DNA from: Vibrio furnissii CIP 102972
Lineage (GTDB): Bacteria > Pseudomonadota > Gammaproteobacteria > Enterobacterales > Vibrionaceae
DNA: 64,000 nucleotides
Assembly: GCF_000176175.1 (NCBI RefSeq)
Contig: NZ_ACZP01000013.1
Coordinates: forward strand, 558,001-622,000
Direction: 5' to 3'
The position numbers and the translations under genes were made by a program. The stretch's first letter is position 1, and every line of letters starts with the position of its first letter. This document shows positions 26,632-36,013 of this stretch, piece by piece. Below the pieces are notes generated by a model. That model was not told where the DNA came from. It did not search any database and was given only the letters and a program-made list of their open reading frames with translations.

Positions 26632-28422
26632 CTAGATTCTGCCTTGTAGTGGGAGGATTGTCACGCTTTCACCGACTTTTACTGTATCAATCGAAGGACT
26701 GATTTCAATCAGGCAGTTGGCTTCGCTCATGGAACGCAGAATGCCCGAGCCTTGTTTCCCGGTGGTTCTGACGGTCAGTTGCCCTTGTTCGTTGAGGCTA
26801 TACACGCCGCGGCTGAATTCCGTGCGGCCTTGACGCGAACGCAGATCTTCTGTCGCAATCGCTTGGATTTTCAACGGTGACCAATGTGTTTCGCCTTGCA
26901 TTTTCCGCAGCGCCGGTTCCACGAAGTTAATGAATGAGACCATCACAGCCACGGGATTGCCCGGTAAACCAAAGAAAGGCTTGTGGTGGATATGGCCGAA
27001 CGCCAGCGGGCGTCCCGGACGCATGTTGATACGCCAGAAATCAATTTGTCCCAATTTCTCTAATGCCGATTTAATGAAGTCAGCATCACCAACCGACACA
27101 CCGCCAGAGGTCATCACCACATCCGCGTTCGCCGCGGCATGTTGCAATGTGTCCATCATGCGCGCTTCGTCATCCTCAATAATGCCCAGATCGATGATCT
27201 CACACCCTAAATTGGTCAACAGCCCCATTAGGGTGAAACGGTTGGAGTCGTAAATGCAATGGTCGTTTTGGTCGCTGCCCGGCGCTTGTACCTCATCACC
27301 GGTGGAAAACAACGCGACTTTTAATTTGCGGTAGACGGGCAGTGATGCCAGCCCCAGTGAGGCGATCATACCCATTTCGGCGGCATGAACGCGCTGACCT
27401 TGTGTAAACACGTTTTGGCCCAGCGCTAAATCTTCGCCTGCTTGACGAACATTTTGGCCCGGTTTGATATGGGCATCGCCAAAGGAAACGTAGCGACCAT
27501 CGGTGTGTGCTTGTTCCCGCATGACTACTGTATCGGCACCGTCTGGCACCGGCGCTCCGGTCATGATTTTTACCGTTTGCCCCGTATGCAGCGTCGCGTT
27601 GTAACCGTGTCCGGCCATCACTTCGGCCAACTGTTCAAATTGCGCTAAACCGATATCTTCGCTGCGGATGGCATATCCATCCATTGCGGAATTGCGATAC
27701 GCAGGTACATTGATGGGCGAGGTGATCGTGTCGCACAGGACACGCTGATACCCCGCATTGACGGCGATGGTGTCTCGCTCACGCAACACGTTCACCGCAT
27801 CAAGGATCGCCTGACGGCCTTGTTCGACCGACAAAAAGGCGGGAGAGAGCGTGTCGCAGCTGCCAGATTCCGCTTTCTGGATTGGTTTGGGTTGGCTAAC
27901 GGTGTTGACATACGCCAAAACAAACTGAGCGATCGCATCTAAGTCATTGATATCCATCTGCGGCAAGGTGGTATCGACCTGCTCATCGGCAGCGATGGCA
28001 ATGATGTTGTCATCGTTTGGATATAGCCATGGTTTGCCGACTTCAGCGCGGTGCAGTTCGATTTTCGGAAAGGCGATGTTTTTGCAGCCTTCCACCAAAA
28101 TGACATCCAGTCGCTGCGCGTCGAAACGTTGCAGCAAATAATCAAATTCGGCTTCAGCGTCTGGTGTTTCAGTCATGAGCGCGTATCGGTTTCGTGACGC
28201 AATCAGCATCTGTGACGCGCCAGCTTTCCGCAAGCGATAGCTGTCTTTACCCGGTTTGTCGACATCAAAATTATGGTGCGCGTGCTTTAAAATCCCCAAA
28301 CGCAATCCCGCTGCAGTCAATTTGGGCACCAGCAGTTCAAGGAGGGTAGTTTTCCCGGTGCCAGAGTACGCGGCAAAGCCAAGTAAAGGCAGTGAAGGAC
28401 GTGAAGAATGATGTGAACTCAT
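26632..28422 (-). CDS. MobB-MoeA fusion: molybdenum/tungsten cofactor synthesis
   Basis: Two-domain protein of 596 residues. Residues about 1-170 are MobB (P-loop [15 protein letters not shown]), a GTP-binding partner of MobA. Residues about 190-596 are MoeA, which inserts Mo or W into adenylated molybdopterin ([52 protein letters not shown]). The ATG at 28422 overlaps the mobA stop as ATGA; the open frame upstream lies within mobA. It ends the operon tupABC-mobA-mobB/moeA, linking oxyanion uptake to its use. The fusion is common in Vibrionaceae. Confidence 0.92.
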   Translation of the reverse strand: MSSHHSSRPSLPLLGFAAYSGTGKTTLLELLVPKLTAAGLRLGILKHAHHNFDVDKPGKDSYRLRKAGASQMLIASRNRYALMTETPDAEAEFDYLLQRFDAQRLDVILVEGCKNIAFPKIELHRAEVGKPWLYPNDDNIIAIAADEQVDTTLPQMDINDLDAIAQFVLAYVNTVSQPKPIQKAESGSCDTLSPAFLSVEQGRQAILDAVNVLRERDTIAVNAGYQRVLCDTITSPINVPAYRNSAMDGYAIRSEDIGLAQFEQLAEVMAGHGYNATLHTGQTVKIMTGAPVPDGADTVVMREQAHTDGRYVSFGDAHIKPGQNVRQAGEDLALGQNVFTQGQRVHAAEMGMIASLGLASLPVYRKLKVALFSTGDEVQAPGSDQNDHCIYDSNRFTLMGLLTNLGCEIIDLGIIEDDEARMMDTLQHAAANADVVMTSGGVSVGDADFIKSALEKLGQIDFWRINMRPGRPLAFGHIHHKPFFGLPGNPVAVMVSFINFVEPALRKMQGETHWSPLKIQAIATEDLRSRQGRTEFSRGVYSLNEQGQLTVRTTGKQGSGILRSMSEANCLIEISPSIDTVKVGESVTILPLQGRI

Positions 28423-29006
28423 GGCTGAAGCGCTCCAAATTGAGCCAGCTCTTGTGGCGTATTTAAATTGAAAAAGCAGTCGGGTGAATCGCTGAAATCG
28501 ACTTCTACCGTGTGGCATTCGTTGTAGAGTAAGATGATTTTTCGATCACCACGTTCAAGGAAGGCGGCCAGTCGAGGGAGAACGCGTTTGTGAAATAGGG
28601 TAAAAACAGGCTGTTGATGGTTGCCATCGGTGGCAACCACGATGTCGGTGTCTGGTGTCACGGCAGCACAAAAACGTTGCACCAAGTTCGTCGCGATCAT
28701 CGGGCTGTCGCAAGGCACAAAACCAACCCAATCGGTGGTGGCCGCAGTCAGGCCAGCATGGATACCACCGAGAGGGCCCGGATAGCCAGCGAAATGGTCA
28801 GAAACCACGGGGGCAAATTGCTGATACCAATCTTGATGACGATTGGCGTTGATAAGAATCCGTTCCGCTTGGGGTTGCAGACGTTCCAAAACGTGCTGCA
28901 CCAAGGGTTTATCGTTGAGTTTGATCAGTCCTTTGTCGTTTCCACCCATGCGGCTGGCCTGGCCACCCGCTAAAATCACCCAACTAGTTTGAGAGGGAAG
29001 TAACAT
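28419..29006 (-). CDS. mobA: Molybdenum cofactor guanylyltransferase MobA
   Basis: Attaches GMP to molybdopterin to make the bis-MGD cofactor needed by formate dehydrogenase. 195 residues with the nucleotide-binding start [18 protein letters not shown] and PCDSPMI (metal-binding DxP). The ATG at 29006 lies 22 bases inside the end of the ABC ATPase gene, suggesting coupled translation. An ATG 16 codons upstream in frame is less likely because [15 protein letters not shown] is the usual N-terminus. Confidence 0.92.
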   Translation of the reverse strand: MLLPSQTSWVILAGGQASRMGGNDKGLIKLNDKPLVQHVLERLQPQAERILINANRHQDWYQQFAPVVSDHFAGYPGPLGGIHAGLTAATTDWVGFVPCDSPMIATNLVQRFCAAVTPDTDIVVATDGNHQQPVFTLFHKRVLPRLAAFLERGDRKIILLYNECHTVEVDFSDSPDCFFNLNTPQELAQFGALQP

Positions 29007-29694
29007 AGGTTTTCTCTTGTTCTTCTTTGACGACATGAAGCAACGGCGATTCAACCAGTGTGAGGTCTTTTATCCACCACTGCTTTTTACACAATGTAGT
29101 GAGTGCGTTTGTCTGATGGCTTGTGATCACCAAACTGGAGCCTCGATCCAGTAAATCCTTGGCCATTATAACTAATCTGTCGATGGATTCCTGATCTAAT
29201 GATGCACTTGGCTCATCCATTAGTAAAATCGATGGTTTCAAAATCCATGCGCGCGCCATGGCCACGCGCTGTTTTTCACCGCCCGAGAGCACCGAAACAT
29301 GTTCGTCGGCAAGTGTTTCTAGCCCCACCATGCGCAGCGCGGTGATCACTTCCGACCGTTTATCTTGAGCCGACTGAGAGGAAAATCGAATACCATACAC
29401 CACATTTTGGTACACGGTGTCGTCAAATAGATAAGGACTTTGATGAAGATAAATCACGTTGCGACGAGCGTTGGTGTGCCAGAGACGGCGCCACCATGTG
29501 TCTTGATTGAGCACTTGGCCCGTCGTTGGCGTCAGCAAGCCGGCCAAAATTTTGAGCAGAGTGGTTTTACCCACACCGTTGTCGCCCTTGAGATAAATCG
29601 CGTCGTTGGGACCAATGGAAAGTTGGGGAATGTGAAACAGAACGCGATCTTTAAAACGCATGGATAACTGCTGTGCGGTTAGCTTAATCGACAT
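28984..29694 (-). CDS. tupC: Tungstate ABC transporter ATP-binding protein TupC
   Basis: Importer ATPase of 236 residues: Walker [10 protein letters not shown], signature [14 protein letters not shown], Walker [11 protein letters not shown]. It is short, lacking the C-terminal TOBE/MOP domain of ModC, as expected of TupC. It sits between the permease and mobA. Tungstate is inferred from TupA and TupB. Confidence 0.88.
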   Translation of the reverse strand: MSIKLTAQQLSMRFKDRVLFHIPQLSIGPNDAIYLKGDNGVGKTTLLKILAGLLTPTTGQVLNQDTWWRRLWHTNARRNVIYLHQSPYLFDDTVYQNVVYGIRFSSQSAQDKRSEVITALRMVGLETLADEHVSVLSGGEKQRVAMARAWILKPSILLMDEPSASLDQESIDRLVIMAKDLLDRGSSLVITSHQTNALTTLCKKQWWIKDLTLVESPLLHVVKEEQEKTYVTSLSN

Positions 29695-29703
29695 TCGACA
29701 TCC

Positions 29704-30402
29704 TTATGTACGTAGATAGCCTTTGCCACGCATACTGGTAAGCAAAAAATTGAGAGCCAGTGCTAATGAGAGTAGCACCATTCCCAATGCAACACCTTGC
29801 GCAAACGCGCCTTTATGACTCTCCATGGCGATGGCGGTCGGAATGTTACGCGTTAATCCCATGATGTTGCCGCCCACCATCATGGAACAGCCAACCTCGG
29901 TCACGATGCGAGAAAAACCAGCGATTGTGGCTGCGCAGAGCGGGAAACGGGTTTCCCACATGATGGTGGCTGCGATGCGAGGCACGGATACGCCTAGCGT
30001 CATCGCGGTTTCAACCGAACGACGATCGCTTGATTGCAACGCGCCATGCATCATGGAAACCAAAATCGGAAAACAGATCAGCATCTGGCCCGCAATCATC
30101 GCTTTTTGCGTGAACAGCATCTGCCAATCGCCCAAAGGACCAGAGCGCGACAGCGTCATGTACAGCAATAAACCAATCACCACGGTCGGCACTGCTTGCA
30201 GGGTGTTGATCAATGAAAGCAGCAGCCACTTGCCTCGAAAATTGGTGTAAGCCAGCACAAAGGCGAGCAGCACGGAGGGCACCATCACCAAACTGATGGC
30301 CGCTAAAGAAACACTAAAGGAGACCGCAACGATCTCCCAGAGTTCGGAATCAAAGCTCACCAGTAAGGTGAGCGCATCCAATGTGGTTTGCCATAAGCTC
30401 AT
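29704..30402 (-). CDS. tupB: Tungstate ABC transporter permease TupB
   Basis: Membrane protein of 232 residues with five or six hydrophobic segments. The permease loop reads ETAMTLGVSVPRIAATIMWE. It is typical of the tungstate/YvrO class: MSLWQTTLDALTLLVSFDSE at the N-terminus and GCSMMVGGNIMGLTRNIPTA near the C-terminus. It starts 9 bases after tupA and is 9 bases from tupC. Confidence 0.88.
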   Translation of the reverse strand: MSLWQTTLDALTLLVSFDSELWEIVAVSFSVSLAAISLVMVPSVLLAFVLAYTNFRGKWLLLSLINTLQAVPTVVIGLLLYMTLSRSGPLGDWQMLFTQKAMIAGQMLICFPILVSMMHGALQSSDRRSVETAMTLGVSVPRIAATIMWETRFPLCAATIAGFSRIVTEVGCSMMVGGNIMGLTRNIPTAIAMESHKGAFAQGVALGMVLLSLALALNFLLTSMRGKGYLRT

Positions 30403-30411
30403 GAATGGCGA

Positions 30412-31227
30412 TTACTCGTTCGCGTTTGCAACAAACAGCTGTTGTCCATTCAGTTTAAAGTCGTTAATCAACTTTTGGCCGTTGTCCGCAACCAACCAAT
30501 CACTGAACGCTTTTGCGCCTTGGTAGTTGATGGTTGGGTAGCGTTCTGGGTTAATCAGAATCACTTGGTACGGGTTGAACAGCGCTTTATCGCCTTGGAA
30601 CAGTACTTTGAGGTCCAGCTTGTTGGTGTACGCCAGCCATGTGCCGCGATCGGTCATGGTGTAGGCTTGCATCTCAGACGCCATGTTCAGCGTTGGTCCC
30701 ATGCCTTGACCGACAGAGCGGTAGCCACCAAAGTTCGGTTCAATGTTGGTTTGCGCCCAAATGCCCAGCTCTTTCTTGTGTGTGCCGGAGTCATCACCGC
30801 GCGAGATGAAGCTGACACCGCTTGTGGCGATCTGCTTAAACACTTGCGCGACATCTTTCTGTTGCGCAATGTGCGCCGGATCGTTCTCAGGGCCAACAAT
30901 AATGAAGTCGTTGTACATCAGTTTACGTGGCATCACACCGTAGCCATGCTCAACAAAGCTCGCTTCTGCTTTTGGTGCGTGCGTCATAACCAAGTCCACG
31001 TCACCGTTTTCACCCATTTTGAGCGCTTTCCCGGTGCCTGCGGCAATCACATCCACTTTGTAACCAGAATCGTGTTCAAACTTCGGCAACAGGTAATCCA
31101 GCAGGCCGGAATGGTATGTACTGGTGGTGGTCGCGAGGCGAATGCGTTGAACATCATCGGCACTGGATGCGGAATAACTGACGAGAAGCAAAGAAGAGGC
31201 TGTAAGGCTGAAGATCACTTTTTTCAT
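30412..31227 (-). CDS. tupA: Tungstate-binding periplasmic protein TupA
   Basis: Solute-binding protein of 271 residues with a signal peptide (MKKVIFSLTASSLLLVSYSASSA). The oxyanion motif is TTTSTYHSGLLDYLLPKF; the TTTS segment is the hallmark of TupA-type tungstate binders as against ModA. Further motifs are MTHAPKAE and SRGDDSGTHKKE. The ATG at 31227 begins the signal peptide; an upstream in-frame start would add 10 residues. First gene of the operon, preceded by a sigma-54-type promoter. Confidence 0.92.
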   Translation of the reverse strand: MKKVIFSLTASSLLLVSYSASSADDVQRIRLATTTSTYHSGLLDYLLPKFEHDSGYKVDVIAAGTGKALKMGENGDVDLVMTHAPKAEASFVEHGYGVMPRKLMYNDFIIVGPENDPAHIAQQKDVAQVFKQIATSGVSFISRGDDSGTHKKELGIWAQTNIEPNFGGYRSVGQGMGPTLNMASEMQAYTMTDRGTWLAYTNKLDLKVLFQGDKALFNPYQVILINPERYPTINYQGAKAFSDWLVADNGQKLINDFKLNGQQLFVANANE

Positions 31228-31307
31228 TCTAATTTCCATTTGGCAGATAAGAGTCATTACAAAGGCATTGCAGCGCGCAGAAGCCGCACGAGCAATCCGC
31301 GTCTTCT

Positions 31308-31324
31308 TGCAATCTGGATGCCAA
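31308..31324 (-). promoter_or_regulatory. Sigma-54 promoter of the tup operon
   Basis: Minus-strand TTGGCATCCAGATTGCA: GG (31322-31321) and GC (31310-31309) separated by 10 bases, with TTGGCA and TTGC intact. Transcription would begin near 31297, about 70 bases before tupA. Confidence 0.7.
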
Positions 31325-31406
31325 AACTAATAACTCAATTCACCATCAAAAAACAAAGGTTATTCGACAAATCCTGACTAAAATAAGTGTTAGTGCACAT
31401 ATGTTA

Positions 31407-31419
31407 GGACAAATTGTCC
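31407..31419. promoter_or_regulatory. Palindrome GGACAAATTGTCC, candidate activator site
   Basis: Perfect 13-base dyad centred about 91 bases upstream of the tup -24 GG and 74 bases before the response-regulator ATG. The core GACAATTTGTC recurs at 40737-40747 before the formate dehydrogenase operon. It probably binds the adjacent sigma-54 activator (inference). Confidence 0.6.
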
Positions 31420-31486
31420 CATGTTAAGCGTATCGATAGTAAGGTTAATTGCGTCGATATGTCTCACTAGGTAATTAGAATCCATT

Positions 31487-32956
31487 ATGTCTCAAACGTT
31501 TGATTTGCAACCGTCTCTGCAATACCAGGCCTTTTCTGTTCTCGTCGTGGATGATGAACCTGGCATGCAAGCCATCCTCAAAAAATCGCTCGGAAAATGG
31601 TTTTCCAAAGTCGACTGCAGCGGCAGCATCGAAGATGCCGAAGCCCTGCGTTGTGAACAACATTACGATCTGATTATTCTCGATATCAATCTTCCCGGCC
31701 GCTCCGGCATTGAATGGGAGGAAGCATTCAATGATGAATCCCGCCGTGCGGACGTGATTTTTATGACTGGTTACGCCGATCTCGAAACCGCCATCCGTGC
31801 GCTCAAGCTGGGGGCGTCGGACTTCATTCTCAAACCGTTTAACCTCGAACAGATGCTGCAAGCGGTCAAACGCTGCATGGATAAGCGCCTCAACGAGCGC
31901 ATGCAGTACGCATTGCAGCGCGATTATCAACGCCATTGCGCCACTCAAATCATTGGTCAATCGCAGAAAACCGCACAACTGAAACAGTTGATCCTGCAAT
32001 TTGCGCCGTCCCGCGCCTCCGTATTGATCGAAGGTGAGTCAGGCACCGGCAAAGAGTTGGTCGCCCGAGCGATTCATGAAGCCAGTGAGCGCCAAGGGCC
32101 GTTCGTGCCGGTGAACTGTGGCGCCATTGCGCCAGAACTGTTGGAAAGTGAACTGTTTGGTCATACGTCGGGCGCGTTTACCGGCGCCAAAAAAAGCCGT
32201 GAAGGACTGTTTCGTGTCGCCAATGGGGGCACGTTATTTCTGGACGAAATTGGCGAGATGCCTTTGGCCATGCAATCGGCGCTGCTACGCGTGTTAGAGC
32301 AGCGTGCCATTCGTCCGGTGGGTTCTGAAAAAGAGATCAGCATTGATGTGCGAGTTGTGGCAGCGACCAACCGAAATCTGATACAAGAAGTGGAACAGGG
32401 GCGGTTTCGCGGCGACCTGTTTTATCGCCTGAATGTGCTCAAAATCGATGTCAGCCCACTGCGTGAACGCAAAGCGGATCTCACCGATTTAGTGCCATTT
32501 TTTACCCAGAACCTGTGTGCAGAATTGAGTATGCCGCTGCCCAAATGGGCACATGAGGATGTTTCCGCGATTCAGGATTACGATTGGCCGGGCAACATTC
32601 GTGAGCTGAAAAACTTAATTGAACGTTGCATTTTACTCGGCAAACCACCGGCGCATTACTGGCGTGAGCTGCATGGTTACCCTGTGCTTGATGAGGTGAC
32701 AACGTCACTAGAAAACTCCGCCAAACCAACCAGCCATACCGCACTCAGCGACAGTGCGATCGTCCTGCAGCCAGGCGAAACCGGGTATCCCAACCATTGG
32801 ACGCTGAAAGAAGTGGAAAAAGCGCACATCATGCAGTTGGTTGATTTTTATGAAGGCAACAAATCGGCAGCGGCGCGCGACTTGGGCGTCGCCCGCAAAA
32901 CCTTAGAGCGTAAATTCAAAGAGTGGGATGGCGATGAGCAAGAGAATCTTGGCTAA
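31487..32956 (+). CDS. Sigma-54-dependent response regulator (NtrC family)
   Basis: Activator of 489 residues. The receiver domain (about 15-130) has phospho-acceptor Asp66 in LIILDINLPG. The AAA+ domain (about 160-390) has Walker A GESGTGKE, the sigma-54 contact loop GAFTGA and Walker B GGTLFLDEIGE. A C-terminal Fis-type helix-turn-helix (NKSAAARDLGVARKTLERKF) follows. All catalytic positions look intact. It is divergent from tupA and overlaps the kinase gene by 29 bases, so the two form one signalling pair. The context (tungstate, Moco and formate dehydrogenase with sigma-54 promoters) suggests control of these genes. I do not know a name for it. Confidence 0.9.
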   Translation: MSQTFDLQPSLQYQAFSVLVVDDEPGMQAILKKSLGKWFSKVDCSGSIEDAEALRCEQHYDLIILDINLPGRSGIEWEEAFNDESRRADVIFMTGYADLETAIRALKLGASDFILKPFNLEQMLQAVKRCMDKRLNERMQYALQRDYQRHCATQIIGQSQKTAQLKQLILQFAPSRASVLIEGESGTGKELVARAIHEASERQGPFVPVNCGAIAPELLESELFGHTSGAFTGAKKSREGLFRVANGGTLFLDEIGEMPLAMQSALLRVLEQRAIRPVGSEKEISIDVRVVAATNRNLIQEVEQGRFRGDLFYRLNVLKIDVSPLRERKADLTDLVPFFTQNLCAELSMPLPKWAHEDVSAIQDYDWPGNIRELKNLIERCILLGKPPAHYWRELHGYPVLDEVTTSLENSAKPTSHTALSDSAIVLQPGETGYPNHWTLKEVEKAHIMQLVDFYEGNKSAAARDLGVARKTLERKFKEWDGDEQENLG

Positions 32957-34994
32957 ACTCCCGCTGTGGCAAACGTGGCACCAACGCGTCAAAACCATGG
33001 TGCGTTATCGGCTGCTGATACTGACATCCGTACCCATCGCGTTTACGTTGATTGCGCTGATTGTCATTTCCATCTATTGGTCGATTCACTACACCTGGCA
33101 AAGCGCCTTGGTGGATGTGTCGGAGCGTTTGGGCGTCGCCTACAACAGCATGACGCTGTTGCAACAAAAGCAGGCCAGTTATGTTCGTGCGATTGGCGAT
33201 TCCTATGAGTTTCGAACCCGAATTCTCACATCCAACCACGATGAGACGCTCAATCAATGGATTGACGAGCAAAAGCAGCGCTTTGACCTCGACTTTCTGG
33301 TGTTTGAGCCCGTGGACACGCTGGAGCAGAAGTTTCGCTATCTCGATCTCACTCGCCGTGAATCGTTTTTTGATGTGCTGTCGTCACACGAATTAGCCAA
33401 ACTCAGCTCGCAGTTGGCTAAACGAGCCGAGATTCCATTCGCTGATTTACCTCAAACCGCTGATTTACCGCAAACAGAAAAGCGCGGCCTCGTCAGCCGC
33501 ACCGTGATTCCGGTGCTCAGCCAATATAACGACATCATCGGGTTTCTGGATGGCGGGTTGCTGCTCAACAACAGCAGTGTGTTGGTCGATCAAACGCGCG
33601 ACCTGATTTATCCCATCAAACAGGACAAATTACGGCCCAACGGTACGCTGACGATTTTTCTCGATGACCTGCGGGTTAGCACCAACGTGCCGCTCGACAG
33701 TGATGAGAGCGCTGGCCGAGCGATTGGCACACGCGTTTCCAACGCGGTGCGCGATACAGTACTCAATCAGGGCAAAGAGTGGGTGGATAAAGCCTATGTC
33801 TATGATGCGTGGTACATCACCGCATATCGACCCATTCGAGACCAATACGACAACGTGGTCGGTATGCTGTATACCGGCTATTTGGCGTGGCCATTTGTCA
33901 AAGCGTATCTGACGAACATTGTTGAGATCGGCGTGGCGACGATTCTTTTGCTGCTGGCCTCCGGCGTGTTTGTTTACCGAGGTTCGCGCGATCTATTTCG
34001 CCCGATTGAGCGGATTCACCGCGTGGTCAAAATGGTTCAATTGGGTAAAAATCAGCGCATTGGTGCGATTGGTTTGGACGAACAACATGAACTGGCACAA
34101 CTGGCCAAGCAATTTGACAACATGCTGGATCTATTGCAGCAGCGCAATGAGGAGATCCAACGTGCCGCGCATGAGCTGGAAGAAAAAGTGCTCGACCGCA
34201 CCGCCAGCTTGCAAGAAAAAACCGAGCAGTTAGAGCATCACATTCAATTACTCAACCAAACCCGCGATAAGCTGATCGTCCATGAAAAACTCGCGGCGCT
34301 GGGCGAGCTAACGGCGGGCATTGCCCATGAGATCAACAACCCGACTGCGGTGATCTTAGGCAACACCGAACTGATTCGTTTTGAATTGGGCGAAGACGCC
34401 AATCGAGTGACAGAAGAAATCGACGCCATCATGTTGCAAATTGACCGCATTCGAAACATTACGCGCAGTTTGCTGCAATACAGTCGTCATGGCGGCGTGC
34501 AGGACGAAATCACTTGGCAGCATGTGAACCCAATCATTGATGAAAGCATGACGTTGGTTAAAACCGGCTCGAAGAAGCGCGACATTGAATTTGTGACCGA
34601 TCTGCAAGCGCAAAGCTCAGTGGAGGTGAATCGTCATCAACTGCTCCAGATTTTGGTGAACCTGCAAATGAATGCGATTCATGCCATGAATGGCAAAGGG
34701 AAGCTGACCATTCGCAGTGAAGATTGGTGTGAATACGGCGACGTGTTGGGCGCCATCGTTCACATTGAAGATGAAGGCTGTGGCATCAAGCCGGAATACC
34801 TGAAACGCGTCTTTGATCCGTTTTATACCACCAAGCGCGATGGTACGGGGTTGGGCTTATCCGTCTCACAGAGTCTACTCAGCCAAACAGGCGGCGAAAT
34901 TCGCGTTCAATCCGAATGGGGCAAAGGCAGTACGTTTAGCGTTTATCTGCCGAGCAAAGCCGATACGCATCTGCTCATCACCAAAGCGTCTTAA
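32928..34994 (+). CDS. Membrane sensor histidine kinase with double-Cache-like periplasmic domain
   Basis: Partner of the preceding regulator, up to 688 residues (ATG 32928 or 32934). The order is membrane helix 1 (about 27-50), a roughly 290-residue periplasmic sensor of Cache type ending GMLYTGYLAWP, membrane helix 2 (about 330-350), HAMP, coiled coil (about 395-450), HisKA with phospho-acceptor His467 in GIAHEINNP, and HATPase (VNLQMNAIHAM, DEGCGI, GTGLGLSVSQS). The ligand is unknown; formate or an oxyanion would fit the context (inference). The sensor contains a tandem 6-residue repeat (ADLPQT twice). Confidence 0.9.
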   Translation: MAMSKRILAKLPLWQTWHQRVKTMVRYRLLILTSVPIAFTLIALIVISIYWSIHYTWQSALVDVSERLGVAYNSMTLLQQKQASYVRAIGDSYEFRTRILTSNHDETLNQWIDEQKQRFDLDFLVFEPVDTLEQKFRYLDLTRRESFFDVLSSHELAKLSSQLAKRAEIPFADLPQTADLPQTEKRGLVSRTVIPVLSQYNDIIGFLDGGLLLNNSSVLVDQTRDLIYPIKQDKLRPNGTLTIFLDDLRVSTNVPLDSDESAGRAIGTRVSNAVRDTVLNQGKEWVDKAYVYDAWYITAYRPIRDQYDNVVGMLYTGYLAWPFVKAYLTNIVEIGVATILLLLASGVFVYRGSRDLFRPIERIHRVVKMVQLGKNQRIGAIGLDEQHELAQLAKQFDNMLDLLQQRNEEIQRAAHELEEKVLDRTASLQEKTEQLEHHIQLLNQTRDKLIVHEKLAALGELTAGIAHEINNPTAVILGNTELIRFELGEDANRVTEEIDAIMLQIDRIRNITRSLLQYSRHGGVQDEITWQHVNPIIDESMTLVKTGSKKRDIEFVTDLQAQSSVEVNRHQLLQILVNLQMNAIHAMNGKGKLTIRSEDWCEYGDVLGAIVHIEDEGCGIKPEYLKRVFDPFYTTKRDGTGLGLSVSQSLLSQTGGEIRVQSEWGKGSTFSVYLPSKADTHLLITKAS
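33441..33476 (+). repeat. 18-base tandem duplication in the kinase sensor
   Basis: Units 33441-33458 and 33459-33476 (GCTGATTTACC then TCAAACC or GCAAACA) agree at 16 of 18 bases and encode ADLPQT twice. In frame; an indel-prone surface loop is likely. Confidence 0.8.
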
Positions 34995-35023
34995 ATCAGC
35001 GCGACACACCGTCATCCATCGTT

Positions 35024-35056
35024 AAAAAAAACGCCTCTCATCTTGAGAGGCGTTTT
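35024..35056. terminator. Terminator between the kinase and the MscS gene
   Basis: An A8 tract, then ACGCCTCTCA-TCT-TGAGAGGCGTTTT: a perfect 10-bp stem flanked by A and T runs. It suits the convergent kinase gene and the leftward MscS gene. Confidence 0.88.
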
Positions 35057-35113
35057 GACTGATTTACTCTGTTTACTGTAGTTACTCGCTAAAGCTTAAG
35101 GCGGGCTTGGCGC

Positions 35114-36013
35114 TTACTGCGCCTGCACCGCGATCTTCGGCGGTTTGATGTCGTGTTTTTTGAACTCTTTCATCACCCGCAAGGTAATGTCGGTTTCAAA
35201 TAACTTTTCGTACGCGGTATCCACCACGTAAGCCTTACAGGTCAACTGTACCGCCAAGTAGTTATCCGTAATGGTTTGTTTCACCAACACGGTCACCGGT
35301 TTGGGCAGGTGAATATAACGGCTTGACGATGCGGCTTCTTGAATCAGGTTACGCGCTAATTCAATGTCTTCATCCATGCCAACATAGAAAGGGATCACCA
35401 CCTGCATGTCCAACGCCCCGTAGTTCCCACTGATGGTTACTTCGTTGAGGAATTTGTTATTTGGAATGGTGATGATGTCGTCCGTTAACGTGCGCATGCG
35501 TACCGAACGCAAACCAATCGCAATAATATCGCCGTAGTTGCCTTCAAACGTGACGCGGTCACCCACTTGAAACGGGCGGTCAATCATCACGGTCATGCCC
35601 GCGATGAAAGAGGCGGCCAAGTCTTTTAATGCAAAACCCACCGACACTGCGAGCGTACCGCCAATCAGCGCGAGGATGTGGTCGTTGATGCGAAAGCTCA
35701 ACATGAACACCACAATCCCCGCACTCATGTAGATAAAGAACTGCAAGAAGGAGTGACACTTGTGCAGCACCATTCGGTACTGCGCAAATTGAGAGCCGAT
35801 GGCATCCACCAAGGAGGTCATAAATTTGAGCAACAACCACGTCGCCGCGATGATCAACATCGAGAAGAAGACGCCGCTCCAGCGGATCAAGCTGGCAAAT
35901 TGTTGAAAATCTTCTAGGTTCGCCAAGTCGTCGGCCGCCCAAACCGGGCGAGCCAATACGAGTAGCAGTAGTGCTGCCCAGCGAAATGATTTGAATCGAG
36001 AGAGTGTATTCAT
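35114..36013 (-). CDS. Mechanosensitive channel MscS-family protein
   Basis: Membrane protein of 299 residues with a signal-like N-terminus (WAALLLLVLARPVWA), two membrane helices and the pore-lining/beta domain of MscS (GGTLAVSVGFALKDLAASFIAG; MIDRPFQVGDRVTFEGNYGDI). Such channels release solutes on osmotic down-shock. The ATG overlaps the stop of the upstream ATPase gene (TAATG), so the two are co-translated and may work together. Confidence 0.88.
   Translation of the reverse strand: MNTLSRFKSFRWAALLLLVLARPVWAADDLANLEDFQQFASLIRWSGVFFSMLIIAATWLLLKFMTSLVDAIGSQFAQYRMVLHKCHSFLQFFIYMSAGIVVFMLSFRINDHILALIGGTLAVSVGFALKDLAASFIAGMTVMIDRPFQVGDRVTFEGNYGDIIAIGLRSVRMRTLTDDIITIPNNKFLNEVTISGNYGALDMQVVIPFYVGMDEDIELARNLIQEAASSSRYIHLPKPVTVLVKQTITDNYLAVQLTCKAYVVDTAYEKLFETDITLRVMKEFKKHDIKPPKIAVQAQ

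Noticed and set aside
31228..31486. Molybdenum-cofactor riboswitch before tupA
   Set aside because: The leader from the predicted start to tupA is only about 70 bases and I could not find the conserved paired elements.
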